Assembly (NCBI RefSeq): GCF_035117555.1
Contig: NZ_JAYKPK010000004.1
Coordinates: 248,001-312,000 of the forward strand
DNA from: Yoonia sp035117555
GTDB lineage: Bacteria > Pseudomonadota > Alphaproteobacteria > Rhodobacterales > Rhodobacteraceae
DNA length: 64,000 bases
Direction of reading: 5' to 3'
Both the position numbers and the translations under genes were made by a program. Of this stretch, positions 16,867-24,889 are shown one piece after another (position 1 is the stretch's first letter; every line of letters begins with the position of its first letter). The notes beneath the pieces were generated by a model. That model was given only the letters and a program-made list of their open reading frames with translations, was not told the DNA's origin and did no database searches.

Positions 16867-17252
16867 GCCACGTTTTTGAACCCATGCATCCGGCGCGACC
16901 ACTGGATGCCGACCATCAGGCCTTTCATCGGGGGCAGCAGCGCCAGCGACAGAATGATTGCCCCTGCCGACAATGTCGTTGCCATGACCCAAGGATCAGG
17001 CCGCCAGGCCACCCACATGAAATGGATCGCAAAGCCGATGATATGCGCCACGATCAGGATCGTCAGATAGGCGGGGCCATCGTCAGCGCGGTGGTGATAG
17101 AGTTCTTCACCGCAATTCGGGCAATTGTCAGCCACATGCAGGAAGCGATCAAACAGCTTGCCTTCGCCGCATTTCGGGCAGCGGCACCGCAATCCGTTCA
17201 GAATGGCGGGCTTGGTCGGACGGTCATCGGCGTGAAATACAGTGTCGGTCAT
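16863..17252 (-). CDS. DUF983 family membrane protein
   Basis: A 129-residue protein with an N-terminal zinc-ribbon-like region (Cys25-Cys28 and Cys44-Cys47 in CRCPKCGEG and NCPNCGEE) and two transmembrane helices (about residues 60-80 and 87-108), matching DUF983. In Rhodobacteraceae this family is often near cytochrome oxidase assembly or NUDIX genes; the function is unknown. It heads a two-gene operon with the NUDIX hydrolase. ATG 17252 has GAGAG upstream. Confidence 0.88.
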   Translation of the reverse strand: MTDTVFHADDRPTKPAILNGLRCRCPKCGEGKLFDRFLHVADNCPNCGEELYHHRADDGPAYLTILIVAHIIGFAIHFMWVAWRPDPWVMATTLSAGAIILSLALLPPMKGLMVGIQWSRRMHGFKNVA

Positions 17253-17425
17253 GAGACTCTCCTATAGCGCGATCTATGCGCGATTTTGAGGCAAAAGGGA
17301 AGGGCAGGCGGCTATGCGATCCGGTCATGACGGCGTGACACATTGCAGCGACGGAAAATCCGAGGCGCCACGTTCAAAGAAGGTCAGCAGCACAAAGCTG
17401 CACGGCAATTGAGAGGAAAAACAGG

Positions 17426-17719
17426 ATGAAAACCACTTTGATCGCAGCAGGGCTTGCCGCTGCTTTGGCTCTGACCGCAGGGGCCGCCATAGCGCAGGGG
17501 CATCGCGACCGTCCGGATATGGCCGCAATGGATACTGACAGCGATGGCGCGGTGTCGCTGGAAGAAATGACCATCTACGCGCAGGCCCGGTCGGCAGAGC
17601 GTGTGACGCGGATGTTTGAACGGCTGGATGCGGATGCTGACGGCGTGATCTCTGCGGTGGAATTCGAGGCCGCGAAAGAACGTCACGGCGACCGGCCAAA
17701 CCACCCGTCGCGTGACTGA
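17426..17719 (+). CDS. Periplasmic EF-hand protein
   Basis: A 97-residue exported protein: signal peptide to about Ala23, then two canonical EF-hand loops, Asp36-Glu47 (DTDSDGAVSLEE) and Asp68-Glu79 (DADADGVISAVE), each with Asp at positions 1, 3 and 5 and an acid at 12, so calcium binding in the periplasm is likely. It directly precedes the ECF sigma factor, anti-sigma-like and metal-sensor genes on the same strand, suggesting that it belongs to, or is controlled by, that signalling unit. Possibly a calcium buffer or sensor, by inference. Confidence 0.85.
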   Translation: MKTTLIAAGLAAALALTAGAAIAQGHRDRPDMAAMDTDSDGAVSLEEMTIYAQARSAERVTRMFERLDADADGVISAVEFEAAKERHGDRPNHPSRD

Positions 17720-17769
17720 CTGCAATGGCGGCAGGCACAAGGCCTGTCGCCGATTGTCTTGGGGGGCGG

Positions 17770-18384
17770 ATGTCGCTAGCACGATCACAGATGACGGCAG
17801 TATCCGATCCTTTTGGCGATGCCTCGGACGAGGATCTGCTTTTGGCCTATGCCAAGGGCAGTGCCGCTGCGGCCGAGGTTTTGACCTTGCGGCTTTTGCC
17901 ACGGATATTGTCGCAGGCGATGCGGATGTTGGCGAACCGGACCGAGGCCGAGGATGTGGCGCAGGATGCCATGCTGCGCCTCTGGCGGATCGCGCCCGAT
18001 TGGCGGCAGGGCGAGGCGCAGGTGACGACATGGCTTTACCGCGTGGTGGCCAATCTTTGCACCGACCGGCTGCGCAAACGGCGGCATGTCGCGCTGGATC
18101 TGGTGGCCGAACCTTTGGACCATACGCCATCGGTGGCGGCCCAGATCCAGACCCGCGCAAGGCTCCGCGCCTTGTCGGATGCTTTGGCACAACTGCCCGA
18201 ACGGCAGGCGCAGGCCGTGGCCTTGCGCCATCTGGAAGGTTTGTCCAATCCGCAGATCGCGGCGATCATGGACATCAGCGTGACCTCGGTCGAAAGCCTG
18301 ACGGCACGCGGGAAACGGGCCTTGGCTGCGATCATGGCAGGGCGCAAGGCAGAATTGGGGTATGATGATGACGAACCCACCTGA
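17770..18384 (+). CDS. ECF-type RNA polymerase sigma factor
   Basis: A 204-residue sigma-70 family member with only regions 2 and 4. Region 2 spans TLRLLPRILSQAMRMLANRTEAEDVAQDAMLRLWR and region 4 spans LPERQAQAVALRHLEGLSNPQIAAIMDISVTSVESL with its helix-turn-helix. ATG 17770 is preceded by a run of G; starts at 17725 or 17791 are possible. The end overlaps the following small membrane gene by 23 bases. The neighbours (anti-sigma-like membrane protein, periplasmic metal-sensor-like protein) resemble the order of Cnr/Nre-type metal-responsive ECF systems. Confidence 0.9.
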   Translation: MSLARSQMTAVSDPFGDASDEDLLLAYAKGSAAAAEVLTLRLLPRILSQAMRMLANRTEAEDVAQDAMLRLWRIAPDWRQGEAQVTTWLYRVVANLCTDRLRKRRHVALDLVAEPLDHTPSVAAQIQTRARLRALSDALAQLPERQAQAVALRHLEGLSNPQIAAIMDISVTSVESLTARGKRALAAIMAGRKAELGYDDDEPT

Positions 18385-18712
18385 CGATATGCTGGCTGAT
18401 CTGTTTGCGCAGGCGCGCAGCGTCACCCATGAACCTGACGATGCCCTGATCGCGCGGGTGCTGGCGGATGCCGCACGCCCCGCACTACCTGTCCGCGCAA
18501 AACTGTCGCTGCTTGATCAATTGCGCGGCATGATCGGTGGCTGGCCGGCCTTTGGCAGCCTTGCTGCCGCGACAATCGCCGGTGTCTGGATCGGCATCGC
18601 GCCGCCGCCGCTGGTCGAGGATTACGCGCTGTCGCTATTGGGTGAGACCGTCAGCGTTGGTCTTTTCGCCGATGATTTTGTGTCCGAAACAGGAGAACCC
18701 GCAGATGGCTGA
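18362..18712 (+). CDS. Putative anti-sigma factor, single-pass membrane protein
   Basis: A 116-residue protein with a charged cytoplasmic N terminus, one hydrophobic helix (about residues 60-80, FGSLAAATIAGVWIGIAPPPL) and a short periplasmic tail. Its size, topology and position overlapping the ECF sigma gene (23 bases) and the sensor gene (8 bases) fit an anti-sigma factor that holds the sigma at the membrane. Three consecutive ATG codons (18362, 18365, 18368) could start it. No sequence family was recognised, so the call rests on context. Confidence 0.65.
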   Translation: MMMTNPPDDMLADLFAQARSVTHEPDDALIARVLADAARPALPVRAKLSLLDQLRGMIGGWPAFGSLAAATIAGVWIGIAPPPLVEDYALSLLGETVSVGLFADDFVSETGEPADG

Positions 18713-19193
18713 TCCGATGAAATCCACCGCCCGTCCGTCGCGCATCTGGCGCATCGTGTTGATTTTCTCATTGGCGCTGAATCTTGCTGTGGTCGGGATT
18801 GTTGCGGGGGCGATGGTATCGGGCCGGTTCGGCGATGGCCCGCCGCGCCGCATTGATTTCGGGCTCGGCCCGGTCGCGCGCGCACTGACGAGCGAGGAAC
18901 GCCGCGACATCGGGCGCGACCTGCGGCAGGATCACAATCTGCGCAGCCATGATTTCCGTGGCCAGATGGCGGCGATGACAGCGGCGTTGCGCGCTGACCC
19001 CTATGATCCGGCAGCGATGCAGGCCTTGCTTGAAGATCAGGCCGCGCGTCTGTCACAGGTGCAGGCCAATGCGCGACTGGCCGTGCTGGACCGGATCGCA
19101 GTGATGTCGCCCGCGCGGCGCAGCGCCTTTGCCGACAGGCTGGAGGAAGAATTGCAGCGCCGTCCGGGACGTGACACAGGCTCAGGCGACTGA
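18705..19193 (+). CDS. Periplasmic heavy-metal sensor (CnrX-like)
   Basis: A 162-residue membrane-anchored protein: one N-terminal helix (about residues 15-37) and a helical periplasmic domain of the heavy-metal-resistance/CnrX type (LTSEERRDIGRDLRQ, the ALRADPYDPAAMQALLEDQ block, MSPARRSAFADRLEEEL). Histidines in DHNLRSHDF are candidate metal ligands. Start ATG 18705 has AGGAG upstream. CnrX-type proteins relay periplasmic metal binding to the anti-sigma. It overlaps the convergent diguanylate-cyclase gene by 12 bases. The metal is not known. Confidence 0.82.
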   Translation: MADPMKSTARPSRIWRIVLIFSLALNLAVVGIVAGAMVSGRFGDGPPRRIDFGLGPVARALTSEERRDIGRDLRQDHNLRSHDFRGQMAAMTAALRADPYDPAAMQALLEDQAARLSQVQANARLAVLDRIAVMSPARRSAFADRLEEELQRRPGRDTGSGD

Positions 19194-20570
19194 CGCGTTC
19201 ATCGCGACACGGTCACGTCCAGCGGATTTGGCGCGGTAGAGTGCTGCATCTGCCAGATCGCACATGCGCCCGGTGTCTTGTTCCGGTTCGGCGTCATCGC
19301 TCAGCGCGACACCGACCGAAATGGTGACCTGCGCGGGGGCATGCGCCTCGCCCAGATCAAAAGGCGTCTCGCTGACCAGATGGCGCAGCCGGTTGGCAGC
19401 CCCCTGCGCCTGTGCGGCGGTGGTGCGCGGTAGGGCTACCAGGAATTCCTCGCCCCCGATCCGGGCCACCAGATCGACGGCGCGCAGGTTGGTCTGCAAT
19501 CTTTGCGCCATGGCGACCAGCACGCGGTCACCGGCGGCATGGCCATAGCTGTCATTGATCGCCTTGAAATGATCGATATCGATCATCATCACCGCCAGCG
19601 CGCGGCCTGCGGCGATGGATTGTTCGCGCATCCGGTCCAGATGATGATCGACATAGCGGCGGTTGAACAGACCTGTCAGCGGGTCGGTCACCGCCGCCTG
19701 CAACCCGTCGCGCAGATTGCGGCGCAGCGCATCCTGCAAATGTTTGCGCGCGACCAAGGCACGGGCGCGCAAAATAACCTCTTCGGGCAGCGCATCTTCG
19801 CTGACCACGTCATCTGCCCCCAGATCAAGAAACAGCGCCAAGATGTCAGGCGCACAGCGGGGAACGACAATCAGGATCGACGACAGGCGCGTATCAACGC
19901 GCGACCGCAGGTCAGACACAAGACCAAAAAGTGTCGAGGGGTCGCACAGCGGGTCCGCCGCCGGAATAATGAACAGATCCGTGTCATGCGCGGCAGTGCT
20001 GTCGCGCAGCACCTCTGCCGCGTCCCGGCGCTGCACCGGCTGGTCCAGCCCCCGGTTCAGCGTCGCCATCAGACAATAGACCGGCGCCGTTTGCGCCGCG
20101 ATCAGCGTCACCCGCGCGGGAGTGGTAAAGGTGACGGGCCGTTCCTGAAACCCCAGCGCGCGGCTGGTTCCGTCGCGCAAGGCGAGTTCCGCAGTGGCAG
20201 AGCGGATGCGCAACAGGCTGCGGATCCGCGCCAGCAACAAACCATCATGCATTGGGCGGGCCAGCACATCATCCGCGCCGGCAGCAAGGGCGGCAAACCG
20301 CGCCTGCGCCGTATCGGCGACGCCGACCGCGATGATGGCGATATCGCAGGTCGCCGCATCCGCCCTCAACGCGGCGCAAAATCCGTGCCGGTCTTCATCC
20401 GGGTCAGAGAGGTTAACAAGAATCAGGTCGGGCCGGTGGGCCTTGATCAGTGTTGTGGCTTCGGCTTTGGTCGCGCAGGTGCTGACCAGGAACTGCGCAG
20501 CCAACATCTTGGCCCGCAGCACAATTCTGTTGGTAGCCACGTTATCCACGATCAATATCCGGCCCGACAT
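19182..20570 (-). CDS. PleD-like diguanylate cyclase with degenerate receiver domains
   Basis: A 462-residue REC-REC-GGDEF protein expected to make cyclic di-GMP. The GGEEF active site is at residues 372-376, with the inhibitory-site RxxD (Arg363-Asp366) correctly spaced. The first receiver aligns with PleD, but the phospho-acceptor Asp53 is Asn53 (LILVNLSDP) and the conserved Lys is Arg105 (VLARPMHDG); the second receiver also lacks a phosphorylatable Asp (DLFIIPAADP). Activity is therefore probably not controlled by phosphorylation of these domains. No histidine kinase (DivJ/PleC-like) is nearby. Divergent from the DUF3572 gene. Confidence 0.88.
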   Translation of the reverse strand: MSGRILIVDNVATNRIVLRAKMLAAQFLVSTCATKAEATTLIKAHRPDLILVNLSDPDEDRHGFCAALRADAATCDIAIIAVGVADTAQARFAALAAGADDVLARPMHDGLLLARIRSLLRIRSATAELALRDGTSRALGFQERPVTFTTPARVTLIAAQTAPVYCLMATLNRGLDQPVQRRDAAEVLRDSTAAHDTDLFIIPAADPLCDPSTLFGLVSDLRSRVDTRLSSILIVVPRCAPDILALFLDLGADDVVSEDALPEEVILRARALVARKHLQDALRRNLRDGLQAAVTDPLTGLFNRRYVDHHLDRMREQSIAAGRALAVMMIDIDHFKAINDSYGHAAGDRVLVAMAQRLQTNLRAVDLVARIGGEEFLVALPRTTAAQAQGAANRLRHLVSETPFDLGEAHAPAQVTISVGVALSDDAEPEQDTGRMCDLADAALYRAKSAGRDRVAMNASVA

Positions 20571-20663
20571 CTTGCATCCTCATTCCGGGACAAGCCCATT
20601 CCCTGCGGACAGTTTCCGGCATATTGGTTAAAAAACTCTTTCCAACGCATTAAGGATAAGACC

Positions 20664-20942
20664 ATGGGACCAGATCAGGCGCAGGTGATCGCATTGCAGG
20701 CTTTGGGCTGGATGGCCGGGCAGGATGACATCTGCACCACCTTTCTGGGGGCCAGCGGCGCGTCAGTCGATGATCTGCGCGACCGTGCGGCGGAACCGGC
20801 GTTTCAGGCCGCCGTGCTGGATTTCATCACCATGGACGACAATTGGGTCATGGCTTTCTGCGATGCACAGGGGCTGGCCTATGATCTGCCGTTGCGCGCC
20901 CGCTATGCGCTGCCCGGTGCCGAACAGGTGCATTGGACCTGA
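20664..20942 (+). CDS. DUF3572 family protein
   Basis: A 92-residue alphaproteobacterial protein of unknown function. Family features are the N-terminal QAQVIALQALGWMAGQDD, FLGASGASVDDLR and the FITMDDNWVMAFCDAQGL block. ATG 20664 has AAGGA upstream; the long frame to 19503 is antisense to the cyclase gene and is not used. In Rhodobacteraceae this gene commonly sits beside a pleD-like gene, as here, and ahead of a HAD phosphatase. Confidence 0.85.
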   Translation: MGPDQAQVIALQALGWMAGQDDICTTFLGASGASVDDLRDRAAEPAFQAAVLDFITMDDNWVMAFCDAQGLAYDLPLRARYALPGAEQVHWT

Positions 20943-21002
20943 CGCCTTGACATGGTCCTGCCACTCGGGTCCGGTGCGGCAAGTTTCAAAAGGATCAATC
21001 CC

Positions 21003-21707
21003 GTGATTTCAGGCATCATCTTCGATAAAGACGGCACTTTGTTCGACTTCAACGCGACCTGGGGCGCCTGGACCCGCGCCATGCTGATCAGCGAGGCGGG
21101 CGATGACCCGATCCTGTGCGAAAGGCTTGCCGCCGTGCTGGGTTATGACATGGAAAACGCAAGATTCTTTCCCGGCAGTATCGTCATCGCCTCGACCGTG
21201 GATGATGTCGCCGATGCGATCCTTGCTGTCGTGCCTGCGACTGACAAAGATGCCTTGCTTGCGCGGATGAATGCTGGGTCTGCCAAGGTTGATCAGGTCG
21301 AGGCTGTGCCGCTGCGCGCCTATATCGCACAATTGCGGGCCTTGGGGCTGACCTTGGGTGTCGTGACCAACGATGCCGAAGGTCCTGCGCTGCGCCATCT
21401 GGACAAGGCAGGGATCCGGGCCGATTTCAATTTTATTGCAGGCTATGACAGCGGTTATGGTGCAAAACCCGCGCCGGGTCAGTTGCATGGCTTTTGCCGC
21501 GCGACAGGTCTGGCACCGGACGCTTGTGTCATGGTCGGCGACAGCACGCATGATCTGCATGCGGGCCGCGCTGCGGGAATGATGACGATCGGGGTTCTGA
21601 CTGGCCCAGCGCCGCGCGAGGAACTCGATGGGCTGGCCGATGTTGTTCTGCCGACAATCGCGGATATTCCGGGCTGGTTGCAGCGGGAAAGGCTGATCGT
21701 CGTTTGA
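21003..21707 (+). CDS. HAD family phosphatase
   Basis: A 234-residue haloacid-dehalogenase superfamily hydrolase. Motif I is FDKDGTLFDF (nucleophile Asp and general acid Asp), motif II VVTNDAE, the lysine motif GAKPAPGQ and motif IV MVGDSTHDLHAG. It resembles phosphoglycolate phosphatase (Gph) but the substrate cannot be fixed. The GTG at 21003 is chosen because the protein then starts two residues before the first strand and AAAAGGA lies upstream; the ATG frame from 20952 adds an unlikely leader. It is probably co-transcribed with DUF3572 and is convergent with znuA. Confidence 0.88.
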   Translation: MISGIIFDKDGTLFDFNATWGAWTRAMLISEAGDDPILCERLAAVLGYDMENARFFPGSIVIASTVDDVADAILAVVPATDKDALLARMNAGSAKVDQVEAVPLRAYIAQLRALGLTLGVVTNDAEGPALRHLDKAGIRADFNFIAGYDSGYGAKPAPGQLHGFCRATGLAPDACVMVGDSTHDLHAGRAAGMMTIGVLTGPAPREELDGLADVVLPTIADIPGWLQRERLIVV

Positions 21708-21712
21708 AATGA

Positions 21713-21737
21713 CGCGCCGCGCGGTGATCGCGGCGCG
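21713..21737. terminator. Perfect hairpin between HAD phosphatase and znuA
   Basis: CGCGCCGCG (21713-21721) and CGCGGCGCG (21729-21737) form a 9-bp GC-only stem with a 7-base loop in the convergent gap. No U tract follows on either strand. Confidence 0.55.
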
Positions 21738-21748
21738 CCCTGCCGGAC

Positions 21749-22765
21749 TTATGCGTCGCCGAGGCAGGCGGTAAACTCATCCGCCAAGCGCCGCAGCATC
21801 GCCTCATAAAGATCCGGCCCACCGTCCAGACCCGCGCCGATCCCATCGATCTGCGCTGTGCGTGCGCCGGTGCTTTCGGTCACGACTGTCGCCCAGCGAT
21901 CCCCGATTTCGGCATCGCTGAACACACAGACGATCTCGCTTTCTGCCATCTGATCCCGCAGGCTCGCGATCTGGGCGGGGCCGGGCGTGCGGGCATCAAT
22001 GCCCGAGATCGCCCCTGCGGCGGTCAGGCCATAGCGGGTCTCAAAATACTGATAGCCATCATGCGGCAGGACATAGGCCCGACCGGCGAGAGGTGCCAAT
22101 TGCGCGGCAAGCTCCGTGTCCAGTGCTGCCAGACGCGTGATGGCGGCATCGGCATTGCTGGCATAGGTTGCGCCATTGTCCGGATCAGCAGCGCTGAGCT
22201 GATCGGCTATAGCCGCGACCCAGACCTGTGCAATGCTGGGATCGAGCCAGGCATGCGGGTCAAAATCACCATGGTCATGATCATGATCGTCATGCGCATG
22301 GTCGTCATGGTCATCATGACCGTGGTCATCGTGATCAGCGTGGTCGTGATCATGCTCATGGTCGTCGTGTTCATGTTCATCATGGTCGTGGCCATGCTCT
22401 TCCGCAGCGGCCAAAGTGAACGTCTGCATATCGCGGACCGGCAGAGCGTCCCATCCTGCGGCGTCCAGCAGGGTCAGTTGTGTTGCTTGCGGGGCCAAAG
22501 TCGCGATCATATCGGTCAACCATGGCGTCAGGCTCGGGCCGGTCCAGATCAGCAGATCGGTCGCGCCCAGATTTCCCGCATCGCTCGGCGTCAGCGCGAA
22601 ATCATGTGGATCGGCACCGGGGGGCAGCAGCACATCAGGCGTGCCCAGATCACCCATGACCTGCGCGGTCAGGCTGTGAATGGGTGCGAAATCGGTCATC
22701 ACCTGTGGCACCTCGGCAAAGGCAGTGACGGGGGCAAGCGCGCAAAGCGAAAGTAAACGAATCAT
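21749..22765 (-). CDS. znuA: Zinc ABC transporter substrate-binding protein ZnuA
   Basis: A 338-residue periplasmic cluster A-I binding protein that captures Zn(II) for ZnuBC. A signal peptide ends near AFA; metal-ligand motifs include DPHDF, the DFDPHAWLDP block and LPHDGYQYFE. Between residues about 122 and 166 is a loop with 18 histidines alternating with Asp/Glu, typical of ZnuA and thought to bind or sense zinc. It is divergent from zur, with a Zur-like palindrome 45 bases upstream of the start, so zinc-dependent repression is likely. Confidence 0.96.
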   Translation of the reverse strand: MIRLLSLCALAPVTAFAEVPQVMTDFAPIHSLTAQVMGDLGTPDVLLPPGADPHDFALTPSDAGNLGATDLLIWTGPSLTPWLTDMIATLAPQATQLTLLDAAGWDALPVRDMQTFTLAAAEEHGHDHDEHEHDDHEHDHDHADHDDHGHDDHDDHAHDDHDHDHGDFDPHAWLDPSIAQVWVAAIADQLSAADPDNGATYASNADAAITRLAALDTELAAQLAPLAGRAYVLPHDGYQYFETRYGLTAAGAISGIDARTPGPAQIASLRDQMAESEIVCVFSDAEIGDRWATVVTESTGARTAQIDGIGAGLDGGPDLYEAMLRRLADEFTACLGDA

Positions 22766-22809
22766 GGCAGGGTCCTTGTGGTGATTTCTGCGGGATGCTA
22801 TATTTGATA

Positions 22810-22824
22810 TGTTATATCATAACA
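22810..22824. promoter_or_regulatory. Putative Zur operator
   Basis: TGTTATATCATAACA is an inverted repeat with perfect 6-base arms around ATC, in the 68-base znuA-zur divergent gap, 9 bases before the zur ATG. It resembles the AT-rich Fur/Zur palindromes and could repress both directions. Confidence 0.8.
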
Positions 22825-22833
22825 AGGCATCCC

Positions 22834-23316
22834 ATGTCCAAAGATCCGATGGCTTTCGCCCGTCACGACCACAGCACCTGTATCCATGACGCTTTGGCCG
22901 CCGCCGATGCGGCCTGTGCCTTGCGCAAAGTGCAGATGACGCCGACCCGCCGCCGCGTGCTGGAAATCCTGCTTGAAAGCCATGCGGCACTTGGTGCCTA
23001 TGATGTGCTGGCGCGGCTGGATGCCGAAGGGCTGGGGTCCAAACCCCCCGTCGCCTATCGCGCGCTCAGTTTTCTCGTCGAACAAGGCTTCGTCCACCGG
23101 ATCGAGCGGCTCAATGCCTTCATCGCCTGCGCCCATCCCGGTGCGACACATGACCCGGCCTTCATGATCTGCCGCAAATGCGGCACCGTGGCCGAGGCGC
23201 AGGGCAGTTCGCGCGCGTTGGCGCAGGCGGCGGCGGACAACGGATTTCAGGTCGAACAGACCGTGATCGAGGCGGAAGGCATTTGCCCCGCCTGCCAGCC
23301 CGGTGCGCCTGCATGA
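22834..23316 (+). CDS. zur: Zinc uptake regulator Zur (Fur family)
   Basis: A 160-residue Fur-family repressor that uses Zn(II) as co-repressor. The winged-helix domain includes MTPTRRRVLEILLES and PPVAYRALSFLVEQGFVHRIE; the dimerisation domain holds the structural-zinc pairs CRKCG and CPACQ. An N-terminal HDHSTC segment may add ligands. ATG 22834 is preferred over the ATG at 22795, because the upstream residues overlap the operator. The stop overlaps znuC (ATGA). Linkage to znuA, znuC and znuB supports Zur rather than Fur. Confidence 0.93.
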   Translation: MSKDPMAFARHDHSTCIHDALAAADAACALRKVQMTPTRRRVLEILLESHAALGAYDVLARLDAEGLGSKPPVAYRALSFLVEQGFVHRIERLNAFIACAHPGATHDPAFMICRKCGTVAEAQGSSRALAQAAADNGFQVEQTVIEAEGICPACQPGAPA

Positions 23317-24044
23317 GCCTAATCGACGCCGCGCAGATTGATTTTGCCCATGGTGGCCAGCGGGTGCTGCAGAATGTCAGCATGTCGCTGGACGCAGGCG
23401 AGATTGTCACGATTGTCGGGCCGAACGGGTCCGGCAAATCCACCTTGCTGCGCCTGCTGATCGGCGCTTTGCAGCCGCAAAAGGGCCGTGTCACCCGCAA
23501 GCCCGGCCTGCGCATCGGCTATGTGCCGCAGAAGCTGCATATCGATCCGACCCTGCCGATCACCGTGGCACGGTTTCTGAACCTGCCCAAACCGGTACCA
23601 GCGGCGGCGGCGCAAGACGCCTTGCGCGCGGCAGGCGTGGCCGGGTTGGACCATCAGCAAATGTCGCAGCTGTCCGGCGGGCAGTTCCAGCGTGTGCTTT
23701 TGGCGCGCGCGATCCTCGCCAAACCTGATGTGCTGATGCTCGATGAGGCAACGCAGGGCCTCGACCAGCCCGGTTCTGCCTCATTTTACCGCCAGATCGC
23801 CGCTGTGCGCCAAGACCTCGGCTGTGCGGTGCTGATGGTCAGCCATGAATTGCATGTGGTGATGAGCGCGTCAGACAGGGTGATCTGCCTGAACGGTCAT
23901 ATCTGCTGCGAAGGCACGCCAGAGGTGGTCTCTGCCGCGCCCGCCTATCGCGAATTGTTCGGCACGGGGACTGGCGGCGCATTGGCGCTTTATCGTCATG
24001 ACCACGATCATGGCCACGATCACCATCATGAGGCGGCGGAATAA
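23313..24044 (+). CDS. znuC: Zinc ABC transporter ATP-binding protein ZnuC
   Basis: A 243-residue ABC ATPase that powers zinc uptake. Walker A is GPNGSGKST (residues 36-44), the signature LSGGQFQRV and Walker B VLMLDEATQGLD, followed by the switch His in SHELHVV. The C terminus ends in a histidine cluster (HDHDHGHDHHHE) typical of ZnuC. ATG 23313 overlaps the zur stop by 4 bases and the stop TAA shares a base with the znuB ATG, so zur-znuC-znuB is one coupled operon. Confidence 0.95.
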   Translation: MSLIDAAQIDFAHGGQRVLQNVSMSLDAGEIVTIVGPNGSGKSTLLRLLIGALQPQKGRVTRKPGLRIGYVPQKLHIDPTLPITVARFLNLPKPVPAAAAQDALRAAGVAGLDHQQMSQLSGGQFQRVLLARAILAKPDVLMLDEATQGLDQPGSASFYRQIAAVRQDLGCAVLMVSHELHVVMSASDRVICLNGHICCEGTPEVVSAAPAYRELFGTGTGGALALYRHDHDHGHDHHHEAAE

Positions 24045-24841
24045 TGCTGGATGATTTCCTGATCCGTGCGGCATTGGCCGCCGTCGGCACCGCTGTCGCG
24101 GCGGGGCTCTTGGGCTGTTTCGTCGTCTGGCGGCGGATGGCCTATTTCGGCGATGCCACCGCCCATGCCGCCATTCTGGGCGTGGCGATGGCGCTGCTGT
24201 TCGGCACATCGATCACGCTGGGGGTCGCGGTTGTCGCACTCCTGATGGCGGTGCTGATCCATGGTTTGAGCGGGCAGGGCATCGCGGTCGATACGATCCT
24301 TGGCGTCCTGGCGCATGGTGCGCTGGCGCTGGGGCTGGTGGCTGTAACACTGGTGCCGGGACAACGCATTGATCTGGATGCCTATCTGTTCGGTGATGTG
24401 CTGAGCGTTACCCGGCAAGATCTGGCACTGATCTGGGGTGGCGGTGCCGTTCTGATCAGCGTGCTCTGGTGGCAATGGTCCGCGATGCTGACCGCGACGC
24501 TGAACCCTGATCTGGCCTTTGCCGCCGGGATCAACCCGCGACGTCAGCAATTGATCCTGACGGTGCTGGTCGCCGCTGTGGTTGCCGTCGCAATCAAGGT
24601 GGTGGGCGCCTTGCTGATCACCGCCTTGCTGATCATCCCTGCCGCTGCGGCGCGCAGTTTTGCCAGCACCCCGGAACGGATGGCGTTTTTCGCGATGGGG
24701 ATCGGCGCTTTGTCGGCGCTGGGCGGGCTGCGGCTGGCGGTGATCTTTGACACGCAGGTCGGGCCGTCGATCATCTGCGTGGCTGTTGCGATCTTTACGA
24801 TCAGCATGATCGGGCGGTCTGTGCCGCGATTGCGGGTTTAA
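24044..24841 (+). CDS. znuB: Zinc ABC transporter permease ZnuB
   Basis: A 265-residue inner-membrane permease of the ABC-3 family with about 8 hydrophobic helices. Conserved blocks are VVWRRMAYFGDATAHAAILG near residue 26, ADTILGVLAHGALALG-like sequence near 85, and the GALLITALLIIPAAAARS loop near 188 that contacts ZnuC. It starts one base inside the znuC stop. A dispersed repeat element starts at its stop codon. Confidence 0.95.
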   Translation: MLDDFLIRAALAAVGTAVAAGLLGCFVVWRRMAYFGDATAHAAILGVAMALLFGTSITLGVAVVALLMAVLIHGLSGQGIAVDTILGVLAHGALALGLVAVTLVPGQRIDLDAYLFGDVLSVTRQDLALIWGGGAVLISVLWWQWSAMLTATLNPDLAFAAGINPRRQQLILTVLVAAVVAVAIKVVGALLITALLIIPAAAARSFASTPERMAFFAMGIGALSALGGLRLAVIFDTQVGPSIICVAVAIFTISMIGRSVPRLRV

Positions 24842-24889
24842 AAGATTCTATGCGCGCCGCGCGGGGATATTTAGGCTCGGAAGATGCGG
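24840..24889 (+). repeat. Dispersed intergenic element, copy b
   Basis: The copy reads AAAAGATTCTATGC, then GCGCCGCGCGGGGATATTT, then AGGCTCGGAAGATG, nearly identical in both flanks to the copy at 798-845. It fills the convergent gap between znuB and dtd. Confidence 0.7.

Noticed and set aside
19503..20663. Long upstream extension of the DUF3572 frame
   Set aside because: Antisense to the GGDEF gene; DUF3572 starts at 20664 with a ribosome site.
22230..22400. Possible tandem-repeat or CRISPR-like array
   Set aside because: The repetition is the codon pattern of the ZnuA His/Asp loop; units are unequal and there are no spacers.
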